Source: Pseudomonas sessilinigenes (GTDB lineage: Bacteria; Pseudomonadota; Gammaproteobacteria; Pseudomonadales; Pseudomonadaceae). From it: a DNA stretch of 64,000 bases. Both the position numbers and the translations under genes were made by a program. The notes below the pieces were generated by a model. It ran no database searches and was not told the DNA's origin. It worked only from the letters and a program-made list of their open reading frames with translations. This document shows positions 26,140 through 35,218 of the stretch, one piece after another (the first letter of the stretch is position 1; each line of letters opens with the position of its first letter). The stretch is from contig NZ_CP027706.1 of the NCBI RefSeq assembly GCF_003850565.1, positions 2,356,001 through 2,420,000 on the forward strand. The letters are read 5' to 3'.

Positions 26140-28368
26140 GTGACTCACCGTCATTCTTTCCATCGCAATGCACACCTTTCCCAGGCGTTGGTCGCCAAAC
26201 CCCTGGCCGTCGGCGTCCACCGCGGGCTGGCAGGGCTGGCCCTGGGGGTCCTGGCCACGCTGGCGGCGCCGGCGGGCGCAGAGGTTCGCGAGCCGGCCGA
26301 AGCGACCCAGGACCGGGCACTGGCGTTGCCCGCCACCACGATCCAGGGCGAAGCCGTCTCCAGCCTGCCACCGGCCTACGCGGGGGAGCAGGTGGCCTCG
26401 GGGGGCAAGCTTGGCTTGCTGGGCAACAAGGACTTCATGGAGACCCCGTTCAGCACCATCAGCTACACCGAGAAATACATCGAGGACCGCCAGGCCAAGA
26501 GCATCACCGATGTGATTGCCGCCACCGATCCGGCAGTGTTCAGCAACGGCTTGACCGGCACCTTTAGCGAGAACTACTCGATTCGCGGCTTCTCCTCGGA
26601 CATCAGCGACGTGACCGTCGACGGGCTGTTCGGCATGGCACCGTTCTATCGCGTGTCCCCTGAAATGTACGAACGCATCGAAGTACTCAAGGGCCCCTCG
26701 GCGTTGCTCAACGGCATGCCGCCAGGCGGCTCGGTGGGCGGCACGGTCAACCTGGTGCCCAAGCGTGCTGGCAACGAACCGCTGACACGCCTGACCGGCA
26801 GCTACATGTCCGACTCGCAGCTCGGGGGGCACCTGGACATGGGCCGGCGCTTTGGCCAGGACCAACAGTTCGGCGTGCGTTTCAACGGTGTCCACCGCGA
26901 AGGCGATGCGGCCACCGACCACCAGAAGCAGAAAGCCGACCTGGCGTCATTGGCCCTGGACTGGCGGGGCGAACGCGCACGGTTGTCCCTTGACCTGTAC
27001 GACGCCGACCAGCGCATCACTGGCCAGAACCGTGGGATGGGCCTGGCTGCCGGGGTTGCGGTGCCCAGGCCGCCCAAGGCCGGTTCGCTGCTCAACCCCG
27101 ACTGGGCGACGGTGGAAAGCAAGGACAAGGGCGCGATCCTGCGTGGCGAGTTCGACCTCAGTGAACAACTGACCGCCTATGCCGCGGTAGGCAGCAGCAA
27201 GAGCGACTACGCCTACAACGGCGCCATGATCGCCACGGTGATCAACGATGCCGGCGACCTGCGCAGCAGCATGGGCCAGTTGAAGTTCCAGGTGCGCAAG
27301 GTCTCGGCACAAACCGGCCTCAAGGGCCAGTTCCAGACGGGCGAGATCAAGCACCAGTGGTCGTTGAACGCTACCCAGTACTCGGACAAGAAGAAGGATT
27401 GGGGGCGTCGCTCGGTGCCCGGTGCCGACTGGACCACCAATATCTACCACCCGACCTGGGGTCCCAAGGCGCCCACCAGCTGGCCGCTGATCATGCACAG
27501 CGAGAGCCGCCTGCGCAGCTACGGCGTGGCCGATACCTTGTCGGTGCTGGACGATCGCCTGCAACTGACCCTGGGCGTGCGCCGCCAGGAGGTGCTCAGC
27601 GATACCTTCAGCGTCAGCACCGGCAAGCGCACCTCGCGCTATGACGAAAGCGCCACCACCCCGGCGGCCGCGGTGCTGTTCAAGGCCACCGACGACCTGT
27701 CGCTGTATGCCAACTACATCGAGGGCCTGAGCAAAGGCGGCATGGCGCCGCTGACCGCCGCCAACGCCGGCGCGATCTTCGCGCCCTACAAGACCAAGCA
27801 GAAGGAAGTCGGCCTGAAGCTCGACCTGGGCTCCTTCACCCATACCCTGGCGTTGTACGAGATCACCCGTCCCGGCAGCTACACCGATCCGGCCACCAAC
27901 ATCTACTCCATGGGGGGCGAACAGCGTAACCGCGGGGTGGAGTGGGGCTTCTTCGGGGCGCCGCTGGACGACGTGCGGCTGATGGGCGGCGTCGCCCATG
28001 TCGACCCCAAGCTGACCAAGACCGAGGGTGGCCGCAACGACGGCAAGAACGCCACTGGCTATCCCGAACTGCAAGGCAAGCTCGGCGTGGAATGGGATAC
28101 CCCGGTGCTGCAGGGCCTGACGCTGACCGCCAACGCCACGGCGCTGTCCAAGCAGTACATCAGCGCCGACAACCAGCAGTCGATTCCCGGCTACACCCTG
28201 TTCGACGTGGGCGCCCGCTACGCCACCCAGGTCGCCAACCGCCCGGTGACCCTGCGGGGCAACGTCAGCAACCTCACCAACAAGGCCTACTGGGGAATGC
28301 CGCTGACCACCAGCCTGGGCCTGGGTGCGCCACGCACCTTCGAGCTGTCCGCCTCGGTGGATTTTTGA
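26140..28368 (+). CDS. TonB-dependent siderophore receptor of the ABC operon
   Basis: The 742-residue outer-membrane receptor has a signal peptide ending near APAGA, no STN domain, a plug with YSIRGFSSDISDVTVDG and VLKGPSALLNGMPPGG, and a barrel closing with ELSASVDF. The plug motif is that of FhuA/FepA-like siderophore receptors of the ferrichrome/catecholate group. GTG 26140 is chosen because GGAG lies eight bases upstream; the open frame extends 29 residues earlier but those are not signal-like. Being downstream of the ABC genes, it supplies their ligand. Confidence 0.88.
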   Translation: MTHRHSFHRNAHLSQALVAKPLAVGVHRGLAGLALGVLATLAAPAGAEVREPAEATQDRALALPATTIQGEAVSSLPPAYAGEQVASGGKLGLLGNKDFMETPFSTISYTEKYIEDRQAKSITDVIAATDPAVFSNGLTGTFSENYSIRGFSSDISDVTVDGLFGMAPFYRVSPEMYERIEVLKGPSALLNGMPPGGSVGGTVNLVPKRAGNEPLTRLTGSYMSDSQLGGHLDMGRRFGQDQQFGVRFNGVHREGDAATDHQKQKADLASLALDWRGERARLSLDLYDADQRITGQNRGMGLAAGVAVPRPPKAGSLLNPDWATVESKDKGAILRGEFDLSEQLTAYAAVGSSKSDYAYNGAMIATVINDAGDLRSSMGQLKFQVRKVSAQTGLKGQFQTGEIKHQWSLNATQYSDKKKDWGRRSVPGADWTTNIYHPTWGPKAPTSWPLIMHSESRLRSYGVADTLSVLDDRLQLTLGVRRQEVLSDTFSVSTGKRTSRYDESATTPAAAVLFKATDDLSLYANYIEGLSKGGMAPLTAANAGAIFAPYKTKQKEVGLKLDLGSFTHTLALYEITRPGSYTDPATNIYSMGGEQRNRGVEWGFFGAPLDDVRLMGGVAHVDPKLTKTEGGRNDGKNATGYPELQGKLGVEWDTPVLQGLTLTANATALSKQYISADNQQSIPGYTLFDVGARYATQVANRPVTLRGNVSNLTNKAYWGMPLTTSLGLGAPRTFELSASVDF

Positions 28369-28386
28369 AACCCTAGCCCATGAGCG

Positions 28387-28417
28387 TCCACGGGCAGGCA
28401 CTGGGCCTGCCCGTGGA
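28387..28417. terminator. Perfect 12-bp stem-loop after TonB receptor
   Basis: TCCACGGGCAGG (28387-28398) pairs exactly with 28406-28417 over a seven-base loop. It lies 18 bases past the receptor stop and before the convergent glyoxalase-fold gene. It probably ends the operon from one or both sides, although a T-run is missing. Confidence 0.65.
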
Positions 28418-28452
28418 GCGGATCGTTTGCGCTCTGGATGATCGGCGCAGGA

Positions 28453-28980
28453 TCAGCCCTGGCAGAAGCGGATGCGATTGCCGAAGGGGTCGTAGACTTC
28501 CAGGGTCTTGCCCCAGTCTTCTTCGACGATATCGGGGCGGCCGTAGCCGTAGCGCTTGGCTTGCAGTTCATCGCGCAGTTGTTCGATGTTGTGCATCGGC
28601 ACGAAAATCGTCGCCCCGGGGCTGGCATCGCCATGGTGCTCGGACAGATGCAGTTGCAGGCCATTGCGGCTGATGCCCAGGTACAGCGGCAGGTCGGCTT
28701 CGAAGCGGTGTTCGAACTCCACGGCGAACCCGAGGAAATCGAGGTAGAACTCGCGAGCCTTGGTTTCGTCGAACATCCGCAGGATCGGGATGGCCTTGTC
28801 GAAGCTGATTCCCTGGGGTTGCTCCTGGGGCAGGGCTGCGGCGGCGGTGTTCCAGTCCTTGTAGCCCAGTTGCCGGGCCACGCTTTCCAGCGCGGTGGCG
28901 TGGCTGATCGACTGGTCGTGGGCGGCGAGCGCGGTGCGCAGGCGCTTGGCCATTTGCTTGGCGTATTCGAGAGTGATCAT
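28453..28980 (-). CDS. Glyoxalase/bleomycin-resistance-fold protein with helical N-terminus
   Basis: The 175-residue protein has an N-terminal helical part (about 1-55, with the SHATALESVARQLGYKDWNT segment) fused to a VOC fold beginning AIPILRMFDETKAREFYLDFLGF. The C-terminal VYDPFGNRIRF is a typical last strand. Some relatives are annotated as bleomycin-resistance or lyase proteins, but most have no proven substrate. Single gene on the minus strand, convergent to the siderophore operon. Confidence 0.85.
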   Translation of the reverse strand: MITLEYAKQMAKRLRTALAAHDQSISHATALESVARQLGYKDWNTAAAALPQEQPQGISFDKAIPILRMFDETKAREFYLDFLGFAVEFEHRFEADLPLYLGISRNGLQLHLSEHHGDASPGATIFVPMHNIEQLRDELQAKRYGYGRPDIVEEDWGKTLEVYDPFGNRIRFCQG

Positions 28981-29162
28981 CGTTGCTCCTGTTCGCCGAG
29001 GTGCAGGGGTGCTCGCATTGCCGGGCCTCGACTGTCAAGAGTGACGACAGGGTAGGGGGACAGCGATGCTTTCACCATTCCTTGCGGATGCGAGCGGCAG
29101 GTAGCATCGACCTGGGCCGATGATACACAGCGGGTTTTACCAGTGAAAGCAGCGCTGCAGAC

Positions 29163-29858
29163 TCAGGCCAGCAGCTCGCTGATCCAGCGGGCCTTGCGCT
29201 GGGTGTCCTGGAGTTTCTCCTCGGGCACCGCCTGCTGAGCCCGGGCGAAGTGGGCCAGGATCTTGTGCTTCTGGCGCAACTTGCGCTGCCACTTGGCCAG
29301 GAATGCCGGGCTGCGCTCCTGCATCTGCAGCGGGCCGAAGTACAGCTGCTCGGCGCTGTAGCTTGGGCTGGCGCCGCGCTCGGCGACGATGATCTCGTAG
29401 TCGAAGCGGTTCTCGCGCAGCACCTCTTCGAAAAGGATGGCGTAGCCGTTGTCCATCAGCCATTGACGCAGCGGTTGTTCGCCGCCGTTGGGCTGCATGA
29501 CCAGGCGCTCGCGGCCATTGAGGCGTGCCTTGCCGGTCTCAAGGATGTCGCGGATGGTCTCGCCACCCATGCCGCAGAAGCTGATGGCGGTGATCCCGTC
29601 CCCCGGCTCGATTGCCGCCAGGCCGTTGGCCAGGCGCACGCTGATGCGTTGGCCGAAACCACTGGCACGAGCGCTGCGTTGGGCCGAGTGGAAGGGCGTC
29701 AGTGCCACCTCGCCAGCCACTGCCCTCTCGATGGCGCCACGGCTCAGCAACGCCAGCGGCAGGTAGCCGTGGTCCGAGCCGATATCGGCCAGGCGCGCCC
29801 CGGCTGGCACCTGGGCCGCGACGCGCTCCAGGCGCATGGACAAGGTTTGTTGGTTCAA
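29163..29858 (-). CDS. TrmK-like tRNA (adenine-N1) methyltransferase
   Basis: The 231-residue protein has an SAM motif, LADIGSDHGYLPLALL (about residues 22-37), and CGMGGETI, which together mark the TrmK/YqfN family (m1A22 in Bacillus tRNA). The start is TTG 29858, reading MNQQTLSMRLERVA; an internal ATG at 29837 is possible. Role in Pseudomonas is unproven; tRNA methylation is inferred from family membership. It lies next to the OsmC-YcaO gene, so a small translation-modification neighbourhood is possible. Confidence 0.85.
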   Translation of the reverse strand: MNQQTLSMRLERVAAQVPAGARLADIGSDHGYLPLALLSRGAIERAVAGEVALTPFHSAQRSARASGFGQRISVRLANGLAAIEPGDGITAISFCGMGGETIRDILETGKARLNGRERLVMQPNGGEQPLRQWLMDNGYAILFEEVLRENRFDYEIIVAERGASPSYSAEQLYFGPLQMQERSPAFLAKWQRKLRQKHKILAHFARAQQAVPEEKLQDTQRKARWISELLA

Positions 29859-29885
29859 CTGCCGATGCTCATTCTGACACTGCCC

Positions 29886-32090
29886 TCAGCTGGCCAGGCC
29901 AGCCATCCTGGCCCGTGCCGCGTGCAGCTTCTTGTAGCTGTCGATCAACCGCAGGTGCCGGTCCAGGCCCTCCAGTTGCATGCTGGTAGGCGTCAGGCCA
30001 TGGAAGCGCACGCGGCCCTGTACCGAACCGATCACCGCGTCCATCCGCTCGTTGCCGAACATGCGGCGCAAGTTGGCTTCGTAGTCCGCCAGCTCCAGCT
30101 CGTCGTCCAGTTGCACTTCCAGCACCGCGTTCATGGCCTGGTAGAACAGGCCGCGCTCGACGGTGTTGTCGTTGTACTGCAGGAACATCTCCACCAGTTC
30201 CTTGGCCGGGTCGAACTGGCCCAGGGCCACGTGGATCAGCAGCTTCAGCTCGAGGATGGTCAACTGGCCCCAGGCGGTGTTGTCGTCGAACTCGATGCCG
30301 ATCAGGGTGGTGATGTCGGTGTAGTCGTCCAGCTCGCTTTGCTCCAGGCGCTCCACCAGGTCGCGCAGGCCGTCTTCGTCCAGGCTGTGCAGGTTGAGGA
30401 TGTCTTCGCGGAAGAACAGCGCCTTGTTGGTGTTGTCCCAGATCAGGTCGTCCACCGGGTAGATTTCCGAGTAGTCCGGCACCAGGATCCGGCAGGCGGT
30501 GGCGCCCAGATGCTCATACACCGCCATGTAGCTTTCCTTGCCCAGGCCTTCGAGGATGCCGAACAGGGTCGCGGCTTCCTCGGCGTTGGAGTCGGCGCCC
30601 TGGCTGGAGAAGTCCCACTCGACGAACTCGAAGTCGGCCTTGGCGCTGAAGAAGCGCCACGAGACCACGCCGCTGGAGTCGATGAAGTGCTCGACGAAGT
30701 TGTTCGGCTCCATCAGCGCCTGGCTCTCGAAGGTCGGCTGCGGCAGGTCGTTCAGGCCCTCGAAGCTGCGGCCCTGGAGCAGTTCGGTGAGGCTGCGTTC
30801 CAGCGCCACTTCGAGGCTCGGGTGGGCGCCGAAGGAGGCGAACACACCACCGGTGCGCGGGTTCATCAGGGTCACGCACATCACCGGGAATTCACCGCCC
30901 AGGGAAGCGTCCTTGACCAACACCGGGAAGCCTTGCTCCTCCAGGCCCTGGATACCCGCCAGGATGCCCGGGTACTTGGCCAGCACTTCCTGGGGCACGT
31001 CCGGCAGGGCGAGTTCGCCTTCGAGGATCTCGCGCTTGACCGCCCGTTCGAAGATTTCCGACAGGCACTGCACCTGGGCCTCGGCCAGGGTGTTGCCGGC
31101 GCTCATGCCATTGGAGAGGTAGAGGTTCTCGATCAGGTTGGAGGGGAAGTACACCACTTCGCCATCGGACTGGCGCACGAAGGGCAGCGAGCAGATGCCG
31201 CGCTCGATGTTGCCGGAGTTGGTGTCGTACAGGTGCGAGCCGCGCAGCTCGCCGTCGGGGTTGTAGATCCCGAGGCAGTACTCGTCGAGGATTTCCTTGG
31301 GCAGGGCATCCTTGCGCCCTGGCTGGAACCAGCGCTCGTCGGGGTAGTGGACGAACTCGGCGTTGGCGATCTCCTGGCCCCAGAACTGGTCGTTGTAGAA
31401 GAAGTTGCAGTTCAGGCGCTCGATGAATTCGCCCAGGGCCGAGGCCAGGGCGCTTTCCTTGGTCGAGCCCTTGCCGTTGGTGAAGCACATCGGCGACTGC
31501 GCGTCGCGGATATGCAGCGACCAGACGTTGGGCACGATGTTGCGCCAGGAGGCGATCTCGATCTTCATCCCCAGGCCCGCGAGGATCGCCGACATGTTGG
31601 CGATGGTCTGCTCCAGCGGCAGGTCCTTGCCGGGGATGCGGGTGCTGGTGCCGGCATCCAGGCTCGGCATCAACAGGGCCTGGGCATCGGCGTCCAGGTT
31701 CTCCACTTCCTCGATCACGAACTCGGGGCCGGTCTGCACCACCTTCTTCACCGTGCAGCGATCGATGGAGCGCAGGATGCCCTGGCGATCCTTCTCGGAG
31801 ATGTCCGCCGGCAGCTCGACCTGGATCTTGAAGATCTGGTTGTAGCGGTTTTCCGGATCGACGATGTTGTTCTGCGACAGGCGGATGTTGTCGGTGGGGA
31901 TGTCGCGGGTCTGGCAGTACAGCTTCACGAAGTAGGCGGCGCACAGCGCCGAGGAAGCCAGGAAATAGTCGAACGGACCCGGTGCCGAACCGTCGCCCTT
32001 GTAGCGGATCGGCTGGTCGGCCACCACCGTGAAGTCATCGAACTTGGCTTCAAGTCGGAGGTTGTCGAGAAAGTTGACCTTGATTTCCAT
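29886..32090 (-). CDS. ycaO: OsmC-YcaO fusion protein
   Basis: The 734-residue protein starts with an OsmC-like domain (about 1-140), followed by a YcaO ATP-dependent domain with KGSTKESALASALGEFIER and SAGNTLAEAQVQCLSEIFER, the two acidic motifs that bind ATP-magnesium. A helical C-terminal tail follows. E. coli YcaO lacks this OsmC part and assists RimO-dependent thiomethylation of ribosomal protein S12. In RiPP pathways YcaO makes thiazolines, but no precursor peptide or partner enzymes are seen nearby, so a housekeeping role is more likely. It starts at ATG 32090. Confidence 0.9.
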   Translation of the reverse strand: MEIKVNFLDNLRLEAKFDDFTVVADQPIRYKGDGSAPGPFDYFLASSALCAAYFVKLYCQTRDIPTDNIRLSQNNIVDPENRYNQIFKIQVELPADISEKDRQGILRSIDRCTVKKVVQTGPEFVIEEVENLDADAQALLMPSLDAGTSTRIPGKDLPLEQTIANMSAILAGLGMKIEIASWRNIVPNVWSLHIRDAQSPMCFTNGKGSTKESALASALGEFIERLNCNFFYNDQFWGQEIANAEFVHYPDERWFQPGRKDALPKEILDEYCLGIYNPDGELRGSHLYDTNSGNIERGICSLPFVRQSDGEVVYFPSNLIENLYLSNGMSAGNTLAEAQVQCLSEIFERAVKREILEGELALPDVPQEVLAKYPGILAGIQGLEEQGFPVLVKDASLGGEFPVMCVTLMNPRTGGVFASFGAHPSLEVALERSLTELLQGRSFEGLNDLPQPTFESQALMEPNNFVEHFIDSSGVVSWRFFSAKADFEFVEWDFSSQGADSNAEEAATLFGILEGLGKESYMAVYEHLGATACRILVPDYSEIYPVDDLIWDNTNKALFFREDILNLHSLDEDGLRDLVERLEQSELDDYTDITTLIGIEFDDNTAWGQLTILELKLLIHVALGQFDPAKELVEMFLQYNDNTVERGLFYQAMNAVLEVQLDDELELADYEANLRRMFGNERMDAVIGSVQGRVRFHGLTPTSMQLEGLDRHLRLIDSYKKLHAARARMAGLAS

Positions 32091-32201
32091 GGGGGGCTAC
32101 CAGAATAACGAGCAAGACGAAAAGGCCGCCATTATCCGGTTTTTCACCCGGAAGTCTTGCGCTTTTGCGCCATGGCCGCCGACCGGTCCAGGCTGTCGCG
32201 T

Positions 32202-32729
32202 TCAGCCCGGCAGGCGGGGTGGCAGCGTCTTGAGCCAGCTGTCGATGTCCTGCACGCCTCGCAGATGAATCACCGGCACCTGGGGCGCCACGGCCTGGCG
32301 GACCTGTTCGATGCCCGGGCGATTGTGCTGGTCGAAGTGCCACACGAAACCCAGGAACTTGAGGAACTCCAGGTTCAGTTGCTCGCGGCAACCTGCCGGC
32401 AGGTCGGCGCGTGGACGGTTGCGCAGGCTGCGCATGAACACCCGGCGCAGGCAGGTGGTGCGCGGGGTGTCGAGCCAGATCACCAGCTCGGCGCGGGGCA
32501 GGCGCAGGTCGAAGGTGCGCCGCGAGTAATTGCCTTCGCAGATCCAGGCATCCGTGGCGACGGCCTCGCGGACCCGGCTGCGGAATACCTCGGTATCGGC
32601 CTCGACCCAGCCGGGCTCCCAGAACAGCCGGTCCAGGTGCACCACCGGCACTGCCAGACGGCGTCCCAGTTCACGGGCCAGGGTGGATTTGCCACTCCCG
32701 GCGTTGCCCAGTATCACGATGCGCTGCAT
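32202..32729 (-). CDS. Small P-loop kinase, adenylate kinase-like
   Basis: The 175-residue protein begins MQRIVILGNAGSGKSTLARELG, a Walker A with GNAGSGKST. Similar proteins are annotated as topology modulation protein FlaR-like or AAA family adenylate kinase-like enzymes. It has HLDRLFWEPGW and CEGNYSRR, both typical of this group, and R-rich lid segments. Substrate unknown. ATG 32729 is preferred over an upstream open frame. It is on the same strand as OsmC-YcaO, 111 bases upstream of its stop... that is, it precedes no obvious operon partner. Confidence 0.8.
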   Translation of the reverse strand: MQRIVILGNAGSGKSTLARELGRRLAVPVVHLDRLFWEPGWVEADTEVFRSRVREAVATDAWICEGNYSRRTFDLRLPRAELVIWLDTPRTTCLRRVFMRSLRNRPRADLPAGCREQLNLEFLKFLGFVWHFDQHNRPGIEQVRQAVAPQVPVIHLRGVQDIDSWLKTLPPRLPG

Positions 32730-32796
32730 TGGCCGGCCCTGCTGGAAAAAAGCCGCGCAGTCTAGCACCGGCTCCCGGGGCCGGGCAGCGTGGCGT

Positions 32797-33687
32797 TCAA
32801 GGGTGAGCGTCGGCGAACAGGCTCAGGACAAAATCGCGCACATGGACCAGCCGTGGATTGCGCATCGAGGTCTTGTTCCAGACCAGGTACAGCTCGTTGC
32901 TGGGCGCCTCCTCGAGCGGAGTCAGGGACACCAGGCGGCCGGCTTCCAGCGCTTCGCGGCACTGGTAGTCGGGCAGTACGCTCCAGCCCTGTCCCTGCAC
33001 GACCAGGTCCTGGATGATCCGCAGGTCGGCAATGGTCAGCGCGGCCTGCAGGGTTGGCGCGAACTGGAACAGCGCCGTCCACACCGGGCGGATCAGCGGC
33101 AGGTCTTCATCGTAGGCCAGCAGTGGCAGTTGCCCCAGTTCCTCGGCCGAGGGGCGCGGCCCCAGTTTCCTGGCCAGCTCCGGGGCCAGAACCAAGAGGA
33201 ATCGTTCGGTCAGCAGCCGGGCGAAACCGTGGGCATGCTCGTCCGGCAGGGACGCGGTGATCGCCAGGTCGGCGGTCGAGTTGTCCAGCAGGCTGTAGAT
33301 GCGTTCGCGATTGCCGGTGTGCAGGCGGATCTGCAGGCCCTGGTCCAGCAGGGGCGCCAGGCCCGCGGCGATCTTGCCGTGGATGAAATCCGAGGGCCCG
33401 GCGATGTGCACGGTGCCGCTCATCTCATCGCCGAGGCGATAGGACGCCATGCGCATTTCCAGGCCGTCCAGCATCGGCCCGATGGCCCGCGCCAGTTCGT
33501 CCGCCGCTTCGGTCGCGGTCACGCCGCGTGAGCGTCGCACGAACAGCGGCTTGCCGACGAAGGCCTCCAGCGCCTGGATGTGCAGCGATGCGCCAGGCTG
33601 GGTCATGCCCAGGGCCTGGGCCGCACGCGAGAACGATTGCAGGCGATAGGCCTCGATGAAGGTACGCAGGTGGTCCAGATGGCTCAT
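32797..33687 (-). CDS. LysR-family regulator, divergent to MFS transporter
   Basis: The 296-residue protein has an N-terminal winged helix (HLDHLRTFIEAYRLQSFSRAAQALGMTQP) and a C-terminal substrate-binding domain. ATG 33687 is used; the longer open frame upstream lies within the promoter. It faces the MFS gene across 244 bases, so it probably regulates this exporter and itself. The intergenic region is A/T-rich near 33820-33870 and likely holds the binding site. Confidence 0.9.
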   Translation of the reverse strand: MSHLDHLRTFIEAYRLQSFSRAAQALGMTQPGASLHIQALEAFVGKPLFVRRSRGVTATEAADELARAIGPMLDGLEMRMASYRLGDEMSGTVHIAGPSDFIHGKIAAGLAPLLDQGLQIRLHTGNRERIYSLLDNSTADLAITASLPDEHAHGFARLLTERFLLVLAPELARKLGPRPSAEELGQLPLLAYDEDLPLIRPVWTALFQFAPTLQAALTIADLRIIQDLVVQGQGWSVLPDYQCREALEAGRLVSLTPLEEAPSNELYLVWNKTSMRNPRLVHVRDFVLSLFADAHP

Positions 33688-33931
33688 GAAACGGTATCGC
33701 GCCGCAGTGGGCGCCCTCGCGAAGTGTTCCTGGGGTTGAGCAACAAGCGCCCGGCGAGGGTATCCATCGCCGACCAAGGGCTTGCCAGCATAGGGCCAAG
33801 CCCGGCTTGAGCTATAAAAATATTTTGGTAAAGGTCAATAAAGGATAATTTCTCGTATCTGTAACGCCTCTCTACGATCCGCCGCATGCACGGCCACGAG
33901 CCGGCCCAACCAGTGTTTCGAGAGAGCTTCC

Positions 33932-35125
33932 ATGCCATTCATCGTCTATATCTTCACCCTCAGTGCCTTTGCCCTGGGCCTTGCTGAATTCGTGCCCATC
34001 GGCCTGGCTGACGTTATTGCCCGGGACCTGGGCGTGAATGTCGAGCAGGCCGGTGGTGCGGTTTCCCTGTACGCCCTGGGCGCGACGTTCGCCGCACCAA
34101 TCTTCAGTGCCCTGACCGCTGGATGGTCGCGCAGGCACGCCCTGTTGGTGACCGTGCTGGTGTTCTGTGCCGGCAGCCTGGTTGCCGCGTTCGCCAACAG
34201 CCTGGCGTTGCTACTGGTCGCGCGCTTCGTCGCCGGCATGGGCCATGGCCTGTTCCTGGCCGTGGCCTCCAGCACCGCAGCACGCCTGGTCGGCCCCGGG
34301 CAAGCGGGGCGCGCGGTGGCCGTGGTCTTCGCCGGTTTCACCCTCGCCATGGCGATCGGTGTGCCCATTGGCACCTACCTGGGCAGCTTGCTGTCCTGGC
34401 GTCCGGTGCTGGGGGCGATTGCCGCATTCGGTGCATTGGGTTTCCTTGGCTTGTTGCTGGGCATGCGGGAGCCGGCCAGGGTCGCGGGGCAACAGCGCGA
34501 GTCTGCGGGCCAGGCCCTCAAGGCGATCCTGCATCCAGCGTTACTGACGGCGGCGCTGGTGACCGTGCTCGGTTACGCCGGTTCGTTCAGCGCCTATACG
34601 TACATTGCGCCGCTGCTGACCGAAGTGACGCAGATCAGCTCCACGACGCTTGGCCTCTTCATGTTGGCCTATGGCGTGCTGGCTGCGGTCGGCAACTGGC
34701 TTGGCGGCCGTTTGACCGACGGCCTCGGGGTCAACCGCGCCAGTGCCATCGTGCTCGCCGGCATTGCCGCCTGCACGCTGGGCATGTGGGGCCTGGCAAC
34801 GTTTGCGGGGGCCATGTTCGTGCTGGTGGCCTTGCTCGGGTTGTTCACCTATGCGGCGGTGCCGGCGCTACAGGCCCGCTTGATCGGGGTCGCCGAACGG
34901 CATGCGCCCCATGCCCAGGGCGTAGCGGCCGGGCTGAATATCGCCGGCTTCAATGCGGGGATCGCCTTGGGCGCCTGGCTGGGAGGTATCACCATCGGCC
35001 AGGCGGGCATCGCCTGGATGGGGCTCAGCGGGGCCATCGTCGCGATGCTCGGGCTGGGCCTGCTGGGGCTGTTGCTGGTGAACAGCCCCGACAGCGGTTA
35101 TCGCCGTGTCACCACGGGGGAGTGA
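33932..35125 (+). CDS. MFS transporter, AraJ-like efflux family
   Basis: The 397-residue membrane protein has 12 segments and begins FIVYIFTLSAFALGLAEFVPIGL, the DHA1/AraJ signature. Loop motif WSRRHALL is the family's R-x-x-R region. Relatives export sugars, drugs or amino acids; no substrate can be assigned. It is the likely target of the divergent LysR protein. Confidence 0.9.
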   Translation: MPFIVYIFTLSAFALGLAEFVPIGLADVIARDLGVNVEQAGGAVSLYALGATFAAPIFSALTAGWSRRHALLVTVLVFCAGSLVAAFANSLALLLVARFVAGMGHGLFLAVASSTAARLVGPGQAGRAVAVVFAGFTLAMAIGVPIGTYLGSLLSWRPVLGAIAAFGALGFLGLLLGMREPARVAGQQRESAGQALKAILHPALLTAALVTVLGYAGSFSAYTYIAPLLTEVTQISSTTLGLFMLAYGVLAAVGNWLGGRLTDGLGVNRASAIVLAGIAACTLGMWGLATFAGAMFVLVALLGLFTYAAVPALQARLIGVAERHAPHAQGVAAGLNIAGFNAGIALGAWLGGITIGQAGIAWMGLSGAIVAMLGLGLLGLLLVNSPDSGYRRVTTGE

Positions 35126-35218
35126 GGTCAGGCGTGGGGCCCATGGCGCCGGGCCGCAGCGCGCCCCGGATCGGTCCGCGGCCCGGCTGCTCCAGCGCTC
35201 GGATGCCCCAGGGGCGGG

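Noticed and set aside
29886..32090. RiPP cluster around YcaO
   Set aside because: No precursor peptide, dehydrogenase or export gene lies nearby, and the OsmC-YcaO form is a widespread housekeeping type in Pseudomonas.
29250..32108. 952-codon open frame antisense to OsmC-YcaO and TrmK-like genes
   Set aside because: It spans two real genes on the other strand and reads as low-complexity shadow sequence.
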